This document shows, piece by piece, positions 37,301 to 51,330 of a stretch of 64,000 bases of DNA. The notes under the pieces were generated by a model. It worked only from the letters and a program-made list of their open reading frames with translations, was not told where the DNA came from and did not search any database. Within the stretch, counting starts at the first letter, position 1; every line of letters begins with the position of its first letter. Made by a program: the position numbers and the translations under genes. Origin of the DNA: Bugula neritina (Eukaryota; Bryozoa; Gymnolaemata; Cheilostomatida; Bugulidae); NCBI GenBank assembly GCA_964035545.1, contig OZ037769.1:7118429-7182428 (forward strand), written 5' to 3'.

Positions 37301-40300
37301 CAGCATATACTACAAAATATATGCATATATATACAGTTATTGTATTTGAATTGTGACGCAATCAACTTCTTTTAATATTTTGCAGGTGTTACTATTCACT
37401 GGCATGGCGTTGTGCAGAAAAATACCAATTTTATGGACGGTGTTTCATTCATTAACCAATGCCCCATTTTACCTGGCTTAAGCTTCACATACGAGTGAGC
37501 ACCTGAATCAAACTCCTTTAGAAAATTTTTTACCAAAGGCTTGCCAGTTGGCAGGACATGTTCATGATTACCATTCATTGCTATTGGAAACTTACTGTAG
37601 GAGTTGACAAAGTACCTGTAGTGTTGATATCCCCCAGTATAAGCTTCCATAGCACAATGAGTAGCACGCAGGTCCTTGTGGGTTGGAAGACTATGGTTGG
37701 ATTCCGAGTTGGGGCTGTAGGTTTTGCAAGCTATTTCTTATAATTGCCATAATTTTATTGCGTAAATAATTTTTCTAGGTTTACAGTAAACACTCCGGGT
37801 ACTAATTTCTATCATGCACATATTGGAGCTCAAAGAACACAGGGATTATTTGGCCCCCTTATAGTTAATAAGAAATCAGACAAGAATCTAGAAAAATACC
37901 GCGAGTACGTAATGGTATTGAATGATTGGAACCATGATTTTGATTCAAACACAGGTAAATGGATTAATATAATATTGTTTTAACAATTTTCAACGGCATA
38001 AAATTATAATGTTGTAAGATGCCTGTAATAGAATTTGTGTATTGTAAGATGTAAAGCATGTTAACCTACATATGTATTCTAGCTGTCTAAACTGTGTTCT
38101 TGTCTTAGCTCATTTGAAATCAAACGGATTCTTTGAACCTGATGGTGCAACATTTTCACCTTTGAAGTCTTATGACAGTTCTAAATACTCTAACTTTAAG
38201 TGGCATGTAAGTTATATATTACTAATACCATGATGTATTTACAAAAGTAAGTATGTAAGTAACTTCTAACCTCTGTAGGTGATATGTAATTTATTATGTT
38301 ACATAAAGTAAAGTATCTACAGAGTTGTGTTATAATATTTTAATTGCAGTTATAATAAATACTCTCTTGAAAACAAGGCGGAGTCATACAGAATCTTACA
38401 AGCACCGTGTATGTTTTACAAATACTGACACTAATATGATGTATGAATATGATACATACTCTTACTTATACTTTATAGTCAGGGCTCATTAATGGCAAGG
38501 GAAGATATCACGATCCATCAACTGGAAAACATAATGAGGCTCCATTATCACGGTTTTCAGTGAAAAAAGGAGAGACAATAAGATTTAGAGTGATATCGGC
38601 TGGTACCATGTTTCCATTAAGGTGCTTTTTATGTGTAATTTCATGCTCACAACGGTCAAACTTACTTCCTTTTCTTTCTAGTTAGTAAAACTACATATAT
38701 TAGCTAACTAGAAACCTTTAACATATTTCCATGGTAACAGAGGTTGTTTACATGTTAGTACGCGATACCCAAGTTCTGCCCACATTACAAAAACCTTTAA
38801 TTTGAAGCACAGAAACTAATAACTACATAATTGCATTATTGTATTGGAAAGTTATTTCAAATTTAAAAACCTTTTGCATTATTTTTAATCTATTTTAAAC
38901 ACAATAAACAAGTGTCATACATAGCACCTCTTTATGTATATATACGATAACATATGTACATCTAGTATGGCAAGCCATGTAGTGCATGTATATTTGCATG
39001 GGTTTTTATGCAGTACTTTTCCCGCCTTTCTCACCTAGATGACTGCAGCCATTTTATAAGCTCCAAACTCAATCAATGAGCGCCATCTGACTTGGCAATT
39101 GACATGACATTGTTTAGGATCCTATAAGCATTTTATGTCAGATTCTATAGCATCTTTCGGAGTCTTTCTCTTCTTTGTTTGCCAGTAATCTTTAGGTTGA
39201 AATTATACCATCACCCTCTTCTCTTCTGCAAACATGCCTTTCTTCATGTGTGTAGATATTTCTTTCACCACAGCCTGCAGACAAAGAATATCTATTTTCC
39301 TGTCCAGCATCATAGCTGCTATCTCTCTACTTCTACCAGTTAGTGTCTCTACATTCAGTAGCATTATTTGTATTTGCTGACTTTTCCACTCTCTTATTTG
39401 TTGCAGCTCAGGACAATCATTGTTCTGCTGCATAACATTGGCGACCTCCTAGCATTGATTAATTGTCTAAGTAGAGCTTACATGATTCTATTGTGGTAAG
39501 GTTTTTATGACCTGGTGTATTTTCTATTGCCAATCTGCTGTGTTTAACCAAGCTTTAGACCAGCTGTCTGTTTGTTGGTTAGCACCCCAACAGGCCAAAT
39601 TAATTTTTATGCAGTACTATATTTGTAACATTTATCAGCAAAGGCAATGGTTTGGTTTTAGAGTCAGCGTAGACCGCCATCTTTTAACGATGATTTCATC
39701 TGACGGATATGGATTTGAAGACGTTACAGTTGAATCTTTCATTCTAAGCCCCGGAGAAAGATTTGACTTTCTACTTACTGCTGATGAGACGGTGGGCAGA
39801 TATTGGATCTTTGCTGAGACCACGGAAGTTAAAAATGTCGCATCACAGACTAGGCCCACTCCAAGACATAGAGCTGAAGCTATCTTAGAGTATGAGGGAG
39901 CTGGACCTATGTCAGCTACCACATATGATGTGAGCAAAATATTTTAATATAAGCAAAATGAATCCTAAGTCATTTGTTTCAAAGTCAGCTAATTCTGTTA
40001 GTCATGGTTTATATTATAATATATTGAATATTGTAGAAAAATATGAACGACCCATTAGATAACAACCCCCATTGTATCTCTAGCAGATGTTACGTTCTCA
40101 ACTGTCCTTTTGACGTCAGTTTTGTTGATAACTCTAACTTGGAGTGTTTCCACCTCACAGACCTCACATCTACAGAAAGACAAACTGTGGAGAAGGAAAA
40201 CGGTTTGATTTTTAGCATGAGTTTCGGCTTTTAAAAACTCTTATAAAAGGCAGTTTGGTGCATGCTAACAGAAACTTTGCTGCAAAAATGAATTCTGAAC

Positions 40301-43300
40301 CCTTAATAAACCTTAGGAGAATAAAGTAAACACTTATACTTCCAGATTAAACCAATAAGTATAAAAATCTCCACTCTGATACAATGCTTGGTGCTTAAGT
40401 TCACCAAATCACTATATAGGTACAAAGGTGTTCTTTCTGAAACTAATTGAATAGCTGAAAAATGATATTGACATAATTTATCTCAATATTACACTTTTAT
40501 GTAACAATAAAGTATAAACAAATAGTGATTGTTAACTTAAAAAGCACCCGTTTTGTTGAAGAAAACTATAAAGGACCTATAATGCTTTATTTGTCATACT
40601 TTATGCAGATTTCATAGAGAAGTTTTACAACTTTGCCTTCTTTGGAGCTGGATCAATTAATGGCCGCCATTGGGAGTACCCACCATTTTCTGCTGCCTCA
40701 CAAAAAGATGAGCTTCAAGATGTTGATACTACTTGCAAGGAGTGTACTAAGGACAAGGTGAGAATACCACAACTCTACATCTGTATAGAGTTGACAAAGG
40801 TGACAATACTTTGATTGAGAAGTGATTAGAAATTATATTTGAAAACACATACCATCCTTTGACTTAATTTGCTAATAAATTTGTTAAAGTTTGTTGAAAA
40901 GTTCCGTAAAATTTAAAGCACCATTTTTGAGAATTCGAAAGTTAAAAATATATTTGCTATCGAATTCATAGCAAGTATATATTTTTGAATATTCTAAAAG
41001 TGCTAGATAGTATGCAGTCTATTAGCTGCAACATAATGATTAATACATGGGCATCTTTGTAATGAAATAGTAATGCTTTTTATTCTCCAGAATTTATGAT
41101 TTGCTTTACACAGGCATTAGTTAATTGTAATGTGCATACCATAAAACTATTTGATGAGTAGTGAAATATCATAGACTGTTAAAGTTATGCTCATTCAACT
41201 TCAACTGGCTTTTCTCAGAGTATGCCTGATAGCAGAAACTATTTTAGGTCGAAATGGCACTGGTAAAAGGGGCACAGGTAAAAATGGCACTGTAGCCATG
41301 ACACAGGTAATAATGGCACAGGTAACAAGGACACAAATGGAAAAGTAGGAAAAGATGGCACACTGTCGTTAAATTTCCCAAACCCACAACCCTTAAACCC
41401 CAAACTCAAACCCCTAATTCTAAACACCCAACCCCAAACTCTAATATTGAAAATGTGCCATTTTACATACTTTGCTATTTGTGTCATTATTACCTGTGCC
41501 ATTTTTACCTGTGCTATTTTTACCGGACACTAGCAGTAACAGTTGTAAGGTGTGAAATATTTTGAGATTTTCACGATATGCTGCAACCTGTTAATTATAT
41601 AAATTACTGAGTAATAAATGCTCTACTGAAAAATAATTGCAACTATACTGGGATTCAAACCGAGTCCTCCAGACTGTAAGCAGGCGCTAGCCATCACAGC
41701 ACCGGAACACTGGGTAATCCCAACACTGTGTCTACAGCTTCTTTAATTTTGACTATAATCGTTAAACAAGACAATCATAGTGAAGACTGTGATCTGTAGG
41801 CCTGTTCTTGCACACACATTGAGACTCTAGAGTCCGACAAGTATTACCAGTTTGTGTTAATCAACGATGGCGATGGCTCGGGCTACGCACATCCTGTTCA
41901 TCTTCATGGACACAACTTCCAAGTAGTCAAACAAGGTAAACATCAATCTAATAATTTAAAGTTTTTTTCAGCACACGTGTAAAAAGCATTTGTGTTTCAA
42001 TTTTTTATATTTATGCATGAATTTTAGTAAGTCTATGTGAAAAATATCAATAAGGTAAATTAGTGAGAGGTGCTTTGATGGTTGTTTAAAGTAAGGCTAA
42101 TTATGTGTATGAATTATGATATTCAGATTTGTCCATGCTTGGGTGTTTTTTGTGAAAAAATGCACAACTAAAACTAGCAATCAGGAGTTGTGATAACGGA
42201 CCCATTCAGACTGCTACAATTTTTTGGTGCACATCAAATGAAGAAGTGGTGGAGCATTTTAAAATGTGCTTGCATGCAGGTATGTATGGACTGGTTTAGA
42301 AGAATTTACTGGTTTAGCTGGCAAAATATTAATGCATGTGCATAACATATCAAATTTAACTACAATTAGTGATAAATAAAACAACTTTATTTATCTTGAA
42401 AACATGCAAGTGTAGAAAAACCTTCAGATATACTAAAACATCTACACAAGGTCAACGTGAGAGTTATAATACTGTAAAGGAATTCAGGCATTCGCACTGT
42501 GGACTGTGGTACATTATTAGTAGTACCCATACTGACGACAGTATATACTCTCAACTATGCGCCCGGACAATCTTATTGGGTAGTTGACTCAACGTGACTT
42601 TGCTTTGCAACTGACAATACGCTAATAGTAGATGCTTCGCAGTTACATAAAGGCGACTCTGCGCCAGCACCACGTTTTGGATCGTGGCACCGACTTAGCT
42701 TAGACTAGTTTAGTAGTTAGCTCTTTTATTCATGTAATTCTTTTGTGATGTAACTTTTTATTTGGATAGATTATTAATATCAATAAATATCAGATTATAC
42801 TCTCAAGTGAATTATCATCTCATAACCTTCTCTAACTCTCTCATGCACAAAGGGTACATGGTCAAGCATTAGTTCTCACAATTATCTACAGTGCAATTTA
42901 TCAGCAGCATAAATTCACAACAATATCCTAGGCACATAGAGTTTATAATATATTTGTATAGGGGTCAAAGACTGCAGCATTAAAAAAACGTCTATTTACT
43001 TTCAATTTTGTTAAATTTCTTTGCTGTAATACAGACAGACTTATTATTAAAGTGCCTTTAAAATTAGAAACCTTGACTATACATCTTGAAAAGAAAAGAG
43101 ATAAATTAAGTTACTTGCTTCAGGTACTAAGAATCTAAATTGCTGCTATAGTTGAAATATTGGACATTGAAAAAATAAATAGCTTCTTTCAGCTTGCAAT
43201 AAACACAGCAGTTCAATAGCAGCATTTAAACACAAACTTAGAACCACCGAAAGAGAGCGGTGAAAAATTTATCCTGTTAAATGTTTAAAATACTATTAGT

Positions 43301-44673
43301 TTGAGTAGGGTGAAAACAGTTATTATAGCCATCAGTTACATAAAGAAAGATTTAAATTGATTATATGGTTACCAAAACTTACCATTATTATTACTCCATG
43401 GTAGTTCTTGCTTCCCATTTTAATATCAGTCTCACATGTACAAGGAGAATTTGAATATTGCACGCAGTTCTAACTGCTTTGAGATACGACTTTCAAGACC
43501 ATAAATAGTCGCTGTGTATGCCATGAGTCAGTAATCTAGCTGATCTGTAATGTTAAGTGTTAACAAGATGACGCAAGCCACTAAGCTGACACTATCTAAA
43601 TCTCTATATTGATATTCAGTTAAATTACTACTTTTTAATAGTTAGCTGCTACTAAACTAAACAATCTACATTCAGAATTGCGTATTTTTGTCAATTTGTA
43701 ATACTTTATGACAAACGGTACATGTTGGAGAATAGTTGATGTACCTATAATAGCTATAATATAAGCGAAACAAAATATTGACTTAACACTTCATTTACTT
43801 ACTGATTAAACACCTGGTGATTATTAGAGATCACTATTGGCATCTTTAAAAATTGATGTCTTGAAATAATTAGTAAATCTGTGGAGTTCATTGCTCCTTA
43901 ACCTTGCTTCTTGCTTAGCTTTATTAATTTATTGCACTTCATTTCTTCCAGGTTTCTCGGACGACATCTACAAATCTCCAGACATAAAATGCTTGGGTGG
44001 TGGTGGTACTATCTGCAATGAAGCTGAATGGAAAGACCCCAACATGTCTGGTAGAAAGTTGAATAATCAGACTTCTGATAAACCCGTACTAAAAGACACG
44101 GTGATGGTGCCATCTGGAGGCTACACGGTCATCAGATTCAAAGCCAATAACCCAGGTTTGGCATATCTCAATTTTAACATTGATATTACATATTTACAGC
44201 AGGTATATAAATTATTTGGCTTTGTCTTGCTTGCCTCTATAACAATTATTCAATTTCATGACTTTTAAATGTTTGGAAGTTAGCAGTTGAAAATTAGTAT
44301 CGGCAGGTTGTATTGTCATTTTCAGATTAATTAACTGGTTCTGGAAATATATTCATACACTAAGTAATGCTGGCTAATAATTCTTCAAAAGAGTTTTAAA
44401 GTTTTTGCTACATTTCAATTTAGTATACCACGGTGGTTCTATTCTTCTATGAATGAAATTTGTTTTTAAAGCAGCCAGGGTTTACAAAATCTGTGTTTTA
44501 GAAGCTGTTGTTGACCACTCTTAGGGTACTGGTTTATGCACTGCCACATTGAGCTGCACAATCTAGCTGGCATGGCAATGATGTTTAATGAAGCTGATAG
44601 AAAGCAGTTGCAAGTTCCTGCATCTTTTCCGGTTTGCCGAAACTTTCCTAGTAAATATGGTGGGTATTTATAG
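34310..44673 (+). CDS. Multicopper oxidase (secreted animal laccase), copy 2
   Basis: Twelve exons: 34310-34532, 36255-36398, 37386-37494, 37779-37954, 38109-38206, 38479-38621, 39662-39929, 40037-40202, 40609-40757, 41800-41935, 43952-44155, 44525-44673. Exon lengths and phases equal those of copy 1; 654 aa, no internal stop. Copper motifs [16 protein letters not shown] and HCHIELH with axial Met are intact. Copy-specific residues include [10 protein letters not shown] in exon 4, DVTVES in exon 7, KNMNDP and ERQT in exon 8, QKDEL in exon 9, DGDGSG in exon 10, DIYKS in exon 11 and SKYGG near the end. The donor of exon 8 is GTTTGA instead of GTATGA in copies 1 and 3, a weaker site. A complete, probably functional paralogue. 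Confidence 0.92.
34875..35070. repeat. (ATAAT)n microsatellite, intron 1 of copy 2
   Basis: Shorter counterpart of 12944-13203; contains an internal duplication of about 100 bp (the AACATAACATGATATAAT block appears twice). Confidence 0.9.
37642..37716 (+). repeat. tRNA-derived SINE head, intron 3 of copy 2
   Basis: A-box-like TAGCACAATGAGTAGC and B-box-like GGTTGGATTCC at tRNA-like spacing, followed by GAGTTGGGGC. Best preserved of the three intron-3 copies together with unit 3. Confidence 0.55.
39203..39433 (-). mobile_element. RTE-like LINE endonuclease fragment, intron 6 of copy 2
   Basis: Counterpart of 18869-19096; frame still open, with [15 protein letters not shown] and KIDILCLQ. It has a few extra bases at its right end relative to copy 1. 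Confidence 0.75.
41243..41533. repeat. C-rich fold-back repeat, intron 9 of copy 2
   Basis: Same element as 22190-22506, with a slightly shorter C-rich centre. Confidence 0.8.
41649..41713 (-). repeat. tRNA-derived SINE head, intron 9 of copy 2
   Basis: Counterpart of 22621-22685, with the same A-box-like and B-box-like phrases on the minus strand. Confidence 0.6.
42471..42937. mobile_element. Unit-2-only insertion with LTR-like features, intron 10
   Basis: About 470 bp absent from copies 1 and 3. The flanks repeat GAGTT(T)ATAAT on both sides (42461-42470 and 42939-42949), as expected of a target-site duplication. Inside is a GC-richer block (GCGCCAGCACCACG) after a possible start region, then CAATAAATAT, an arrangement seen in U3-R-U5 of LTR retrotransposons. 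No coding region. It could be a solo LTR or another short retroelement. Confidence 0.55.
43185..43765. other. Unit-2-only segment in intron 10
   Basis: About 580 bp with no counterpart in copies 1 and 3, which instead have about 270-300 bp of different sequence just before exon 11. No coding signal and no terminal repeats seen. Confidence 0.6.
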
Positions 44674-45222
44674 AGCCTCTTATATACATACATGCAGCAA
44701 TATTCTGGTGTGAAATACTCTGTAGGTGCAAGTGCAAGGCTCAAAACAGAGTGTCATACATTGTAGGCAAGAAAACTCAACCCCCTAATCACGCCAGCTC
44801 AAATCTACTTTGCACTGAGTATAGAATGATGTGGATGTTGACAGCATGCATTCTGTACCTGCTACACTAAGATCAGATTATTGGCTGCTCCCACAACACT
44901 TTCCTTTATTGCTGATTTTACCTGCGCCTTTTGTAGCTTTGTTCTGGTTTTCATTATGTTGTTGTAGTTATTGGAAACAGACTAAGTTTTTAGTGGTAGG
45001 AAAAATAATATAATTGAGTAATTATGATTTTGAATAAAATGTGTCAATTTTTTTATTAATTAATTCTATTATTTTAGCTCAGTACAAATAATCAAATAAA
45101 CAAATAAATGATCCCGAAAGTATACTACAGGTAGCACTACTCACCATAGACCAAAGGTTTTGCTATCTTTGCTTGGTAATTCTATGTAAACTCACTTTCT
45201 TCACTGAATTTCCGACACATGC

Positions 45223-45626
45223 TAGTTTTCATTTGCATACTGCTTTAAGGTTGGATACCTAAACAATTTTGTTTTATAATGAATTTTGTGTGAGTAATGT
45301 ACTGAAATGATTTGGGATTTCTGATTGCTTGGAAATGAAATTTTTGGTCGGCCTTGACTTTACTGCTACTATAAAACTTATACCAAATATATCTATCTTT
45401 CATTGCATGCTATTGTTAGCTGCTGCACTGCACAGCCTAATCACTGATATGGCTTGAAAGTTCAAAGTATAAGTTTTATAGTAGTGGTAAAGTCAAAGCT
45501 TACCGAAAATTTCATTTCCAAGCGATCAGAAATCCCAAATCATTTCAGTACATACTCACACAAAATTCATTATAAAACAAAATTGTTTAGGCATCCAACC
45601 TTAAAACAGTATGTAAATGAAAACTA
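45223..45626. repeat. Hairpin MITE downstream of laccase 2
   Basis: Counterpart of 25455-25857 with the same inverted arms. Confidence 0.85.
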
Positions 45627-45935
45627 ACATATATAAGAATATTTTAGTATTGCATAAGTAAAGTGTGTCAGGGATTCTTTCAGGTAATTGATGAGTAGTT
45701 GGCAGTTTATAAACAAGAGATGGTTTTTAAGGTAGTTTTATTAAATGAGCAGAACAAACTACAGCATAATAAAGAGTACCATTACTAACTATATAGACAA
45801 TGAATGATATGGAACAGAATATATGAATAATATTGTAATTATATAATCTCTTGGAATATACATGTACAGATATTTACTATACTGTTCCACTATGCACCCA
45901 TGCGCAGTGATTTGTAAGAACGTGAAAAAAGCTGA

Positions 45936-47308
45936 CTAATAGTTGCTGTAGACAACCTCTTTTTCCAGCCGACTCAGCATATTTCTGCCGTTAGCAGGAC
46001 TGCACGTAGGCAGAGGTGACAGCTCCTTATTAGCTCCAACAAGATCCACAGTTTTTCTAAGACTTTTCTTAAACGAAGAAGTTTTGGTTATGCTCGACTT
46101 GCCAATACCTGGTTGGATGCCGGTGGCTTTGGCGATATATTTAGATGTTTCCAGTATGGCGGGGTGGAGAGGGAGACCCCTCTTTCTCATCATTGGTATT
46201 AGTAACTCAGTCTCTCCATGAAGAACATCAACCAGTATGTACTGCAAGATTAATACATATCATCATATACTATGTACTGTAAATATGATATAGGTACTGT
46301 ATACCATTATATACTATATACTATTATATACTGTGTATTATATACTATATATGTTATATACAACTATATGCTATGTACTATATATTATATACACTGTGTG
46401 CTATAATATATACCATTATATATTTTGCACAATATACTATTATACACTATATATATAATATTATATACTGTGTAATATGTACTATATGCTATAATATACT
46501 ATTATATACTGTGTAATATATACTATTATATACTATAAAGTCTAAATCTATTATCTATATACTCTGTAGGCTGTTGTAGGAAGTACAAATGAACTAAATT
46601 ATTATATAAATGATTCAATGTTTTCCATGTTGTAAGGTTGTTTGGAAGCACAAATGCACTGAATCTCAAAGCATAACTTCTTAGCCTCAGCTTCTGCTGT
46701 TCACTATGTCAGCAGAATATCTCTGCTGTCAATAGACCTGAATGAAAACTATGTGCTGTTATGTAATAACTGTCAGATCAGAGAATACATAGTGTTTTGT
46801 GCTTTTGCAGAGTAGATACTGTACAATAATGTAATATATTTACAGAGAATAATATGCTGGCAATGACTATAGTAGAGTTAACAATTTGAGTAGGCTATGC
46901 ATAGTAAATAACTTGCCAAGTATATGTAATCTGATATAGTGGTGGTAAGCTATAATTTAATTCCCAGAAAGTCAGAATTCTTAAAAAATATGCTATTCTT
47001 GGGACAGTAAATAATTATATAGATGTATGAGGTCTTCTTTCCTTTTCATGCTTAACTCTTACTTCTGTATTTCACAAGTTGTACCTTTAAGATATTCCAC
47101 CAACTTGCTGAAATATGGTTTCCGTTAGTGCTGAGGTTTGCCTGCCTCCTTGAAACTTTCAGTGAGATGACTGCTGTGACAGGTTGACGTAACTATAAAT
47201 TATTATATCTGCTCCGTCACGGTATGTAGACTACACTGTATCTACAAAATTCAAGAAAGAATGTGGAACACATATTCTGAAAACAATGGACCTGTTACTT
47301 GAGGACAG
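45936..47308 (-). pseudogene. Broken copy of the convergent gene (unit 2)
   Basis: Exons matching unit 1 remain at 47235-47308, 47085-47107, 46587-46737 and 45936-46241. The three exons equivalent to 27115-27600 are gone, along with the duplicated exon, through a deletion of about 0.9 kb that joins TATACTATAAAG to TCTAAATCTA near 46,543. The 46587-46737 exon also has a CGA to TGA change (minus strand, 46709-46711). The final exon stays open, with several amino-acid changes from unit 1 (for example ATGIQPGIGKSS). The paralogue cannot give the full product. Confidence 0.65.
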
Positions 47309-48088
47309 CTGAAATTGAAATATACAAATGAGCTAGGCATGATACTACATATGGAAACTGCTTTTAACAAGAAATGCATTAACATACTAAACGTATGATT
47401 TCTAGCTCTTTGAATAATGCAAATATAATATGCTTATGGTATTATGCAAGTATAGGGATAGGAATAATTCTACGTACATGTACGTGTTGGGATTTGTAAT
47501 TTTAACCTCTTCTTACATGAACATTAATTGGTAAACAAACATGAATAAAACTGAGATGTATATATTTATTTAGTCACATTATAACATATAGATAACACCT
47601 AATATTAATTATATACTTGATGAATTATACAGATTTGATATAACCTGGTGTTTACTTCACCTATAAAATATAATATCTACAAAATCAACACGTGAACAAC
47701 AACTAGCACATATTATTATAAAATCTTGTTATAAAAACATATATTCCAGAATATGGGTCATGGTAGAAATGATGCTGGTATAACTTATAATCCTTAAAGA
47801 TTCTTATATGATCAAAGTCAAAAAGTTCTCATCAACAAATTCTTTCCTATTTATTCGGGAAATTCTGATCAACCAGCAACTTACTTGGTTGATCAATCGA
47901 CTTAGAGTCATCGCTAATACCTAATACTGAGGAGTTTCATTGTAAGTAACTTGATCTATTTTTTGTGAGGTACTAATTTTTTTATTATTATTATTTGTTT
48001 TGTTATTGTATAATTTGTACTTGATGGAGAAGCTATCATTGAATTGAAGAAAAATTATTTTGAAGTCACATAAATTACACTTGAAGGA

Positions 48089-50679
48089 ATATTGTTAAAA
48101 TTGGGAATTTATTTGAGTTACATAAGTTGTTTGAGGAAACTATCTTGGAATCGTTTGATCCTTAAAGTTACACCAAATTTATGTTTAACAGGCTTATCAA
48201 TTTTGTTGCCAGTATATTATACACAGCACGGTTTCAAAGGATCGCTAGGATATATTTATTTTATTTCTTTTGGGTTTGGTTATTATAATAAATTTATTGG
48301 TCTTATAATTTTTGTTTTCATATCGTTATCAAATAGATATTCTAAAACATATAAAAAATTCACAGTTTCATTCATTTCCGGAGAGGCAGGTCCTAAATTT
48401 GTCTCACGAAATTTATAACCTGAGTGCTATCATTACATAATACACATAGAACCACATATATTGTTTATACATGGATAATATTGCCAAACCAAACCATAAA
48501 TTAACATTTGTCGAGCGGAGATAACTCCTATTTTTATTCTACAGTTGCTGGATTGCACACATTAATTTCAAAAGCAAAATTATTAGGTAATATCTAAATG
48601 ATTAATTATCTCCCTTTGATCATTTCCAGCCAATCAATTTATCTTATTTAAAACAATAAATCTATAAATATACATATATTTTAATAAGTTATAAATTTTT
48701 TTTAATTTATTTTATTTTCTTTCAACATAACCTTTGCTTTGCTCTTTCACTGCTTGGTAAGCCAGTTTCTTGCATTTAAATTACAATTTACATATTTACT
48801 TACTGTAGCTTTGTTATGCAACATTTTCTTTTGTTCCACCAGATAATTTACACAAGTTACTTAGGCTTTTGAAATGGTTCACCTGATCCATCATTGACTA
48901 TTCAGTAGCTTGTTTCATTGTTAATTTTAACCTTCCTGTTTGAAACACATTTGCTAATAGCTCAGTGTGTTAGAGTTTAATGGTGCATCCCCCTGATCTC
49001 TCTTTTACACGCATTTTAAATTAGTCTGCTCTTCTTTTCACGAATAGAATTGACTAGTGAAACCTAAGCTGCCCATGTAAGAGATATATTCAGTTGGAAA
49101 TTTTTTGTTAATAAATGCAGCTGCGGCTTTAGCCTCTGATAAACAGAGTGGGGCAATGTTTAATAGCAGTCTGGTTACAAGTTATTTGGGAATATCTGAA
49201 TATATAAACTTTAGACGCTAGTCAACTTTGGTTCATAGAAATATCGAAGTCATACACACTAGGTTACAGGAGTTTCATTCCACTTATTTGCTTCCCAGTT
49301 GGGTGATATTTTTTATTTTGGTACAAAATATTATGTACCTTATATCCTTATACAACTTTTGTATTGATTGCTAAACATGAAATAACCATTAATATGATAT
49401 ATTTGCAATAATATTCCAATTTTCACAAATTTGCGTGGAACATTTTTTCAAACAACAAAAGGTATAGGAAATGTAAAATTATTAAGTTAAAGCAGATTAA
49501 AGAAATTTATTTGTGTGCCAATTACAAAGAGCAATTGATTAAAGTTTATTTAAATAAACATATATTTTAATAGTATTCAAATAAATTGCACATAAAATAT
49601 ATAAATAGCATCTAACTGGGAAGCACTATTTGATATTACACAAATACAGGGTTCAATTTGAGTGTTCACTCTACCCTAGTTTCCTATAAAGCTTTGTGAT
49701 CATCATTAGTGCACGTGTGAACGCATAATGTTGTTAGGTGAACAACTGTCAATGGTCCCATAGTTCTTATGTAAATAAAATTTTGTTTGAACATATTTAG
49801 TTGTAGCATTGATCTCACTTTCTGCTCCCATTAACCACTGTTTAGCTTCATTCAGATCTAGTGTTGATGATTACATATGTCAACAAAAATTAAAAAAGAA
49901 TAATTTTATAAAAATATTAATAAAATACTCATATACTAAGTATCTAAAATGAAATATTTAAGTGAGTATCTAAATGAAACATTTAACTGGGTAAAGTATT
50001 TAACTAATTGAATCTCTGAAATGTTTTGTGAATAATGTATGGAATATGCAAATGACGTTTGTTGTGTGATATAAAGTATGTGAATGAAAATGTCCAACTA
50101 AATTGTATATGATACGTGTAAACAGTGTAAAAGAATACCCGTAACTAATCAAGCTTAAACCTAATTTGCATGAGCAAGAATTTTGAATGTCATTTAGTTA
50201 AAACTAGGATATTATGTAGAACGATATTAGAATTATCTTTGCTCGACAAATGTTAGGTTTTGGTTTGGCTTTAACAAAATTATTTATGCATGGATAATAT
50301 ATATATGTGGTTCTATGTGTGTAATGGTAGTAAATCTGAACATTAATCTTCGGGAGGCAAATTTAGGACCTGCCCTTCCGAGGAATGAAACTATAGATTA
50401 TGTTTTTGTTTATAAATATCTATTTCATGATAATTACTTGATGGAAACAAAATTACAATAATAATAAAGATGATAACCAAACCAAAAGAAAAGAAAAGAA
50501 TTCCGACGATCCTTTGAAATCTTGCTGTGCAATAGAATACAATCAACTTACAAAATTAATGAGCCTTCAAATATGACTTTATATAATTTCAACATCAATA
50601 ATTAAAAAACTCTCTCAAAAATAAAATATGGTTTCTATAATTTGTGCAGTTTAAAACATTCAATAATTTTCTCAATTCA
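48089..50679. repeat. 2.6-kb diverged inverted repeat (unit 2 spacer)
   Basis: Copy of 29200-31790 at a constant offset of 18,889 bp and with very few differences. The two arms within one copy are much more diverged from each other than the two copies are, so the element predates the duplication. Confidence 0.8.
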
Positions 50680-50686
50680 AAATATT

Positions 50687-51083
50687 AGTTTTCTTCAAAT
50701 ACAATTTTGTGCTGCTTTAATATTCAATGATTAATAAATTTTCTCCCAATTCAAAAATGATAGTTTTCTTCAAATACAATTTTGTGCTGCTTTAATATTC
50801 AATGATTAAAAAATTTTCTCCCAATTCAAAAATAATAGTTTTCTTCAAATACAATTTTGTGCTGCTTTAATATTCAATGATTAATAAATTTTCTCCCAAT
50901 TCAAAAATAATAGTTTTCTTCAAATACAATTTTGTGCTGCTTTAACATTCAATGATTAATAAATTTTCTCCCAATTCAAAAATAATAGTTTTCTTCAAAT
51001 ACAATTTTGTGCTGCTTTAATATTCAATGATTAATAAATTTTCTCCCAATTCAAAATTAAAAGTTTTCTTCAAATACAATTTT
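50687..51083. repeat. 75-bp minisatellite, 5 full copies plus a partial (unit 2)
   Basis: AGTTTTCTTCAAATACAATT at 50687, 50762, 50837, 50912, 50987 and 51062. Two repeats more than in unit 1, which accounts for the change in unit offset from 18,889 to 19,038 bp across this point. Confidence 0.95.
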
Positions 51084-51330
51084 CCTCAATATAATGATAT
51101 CTCTAAGTATATAAATTTTCTCAGTATATCTTCTCATCAACAACAAAAATATATAATAAAATAACTTACTATAACTGTTTCAGTTTGTCTTATACCTCTG
51201 TATCATCATGATAAATATTACATACATGTATATTAATTATAATAACTGTACTACTAATATTGTTTCCTTTACACTATTATTGCTTCTTTGTCTGCTGCTG
51301 TTCTTCTTTCCTTCTTTCCTTCTCTCTCTC

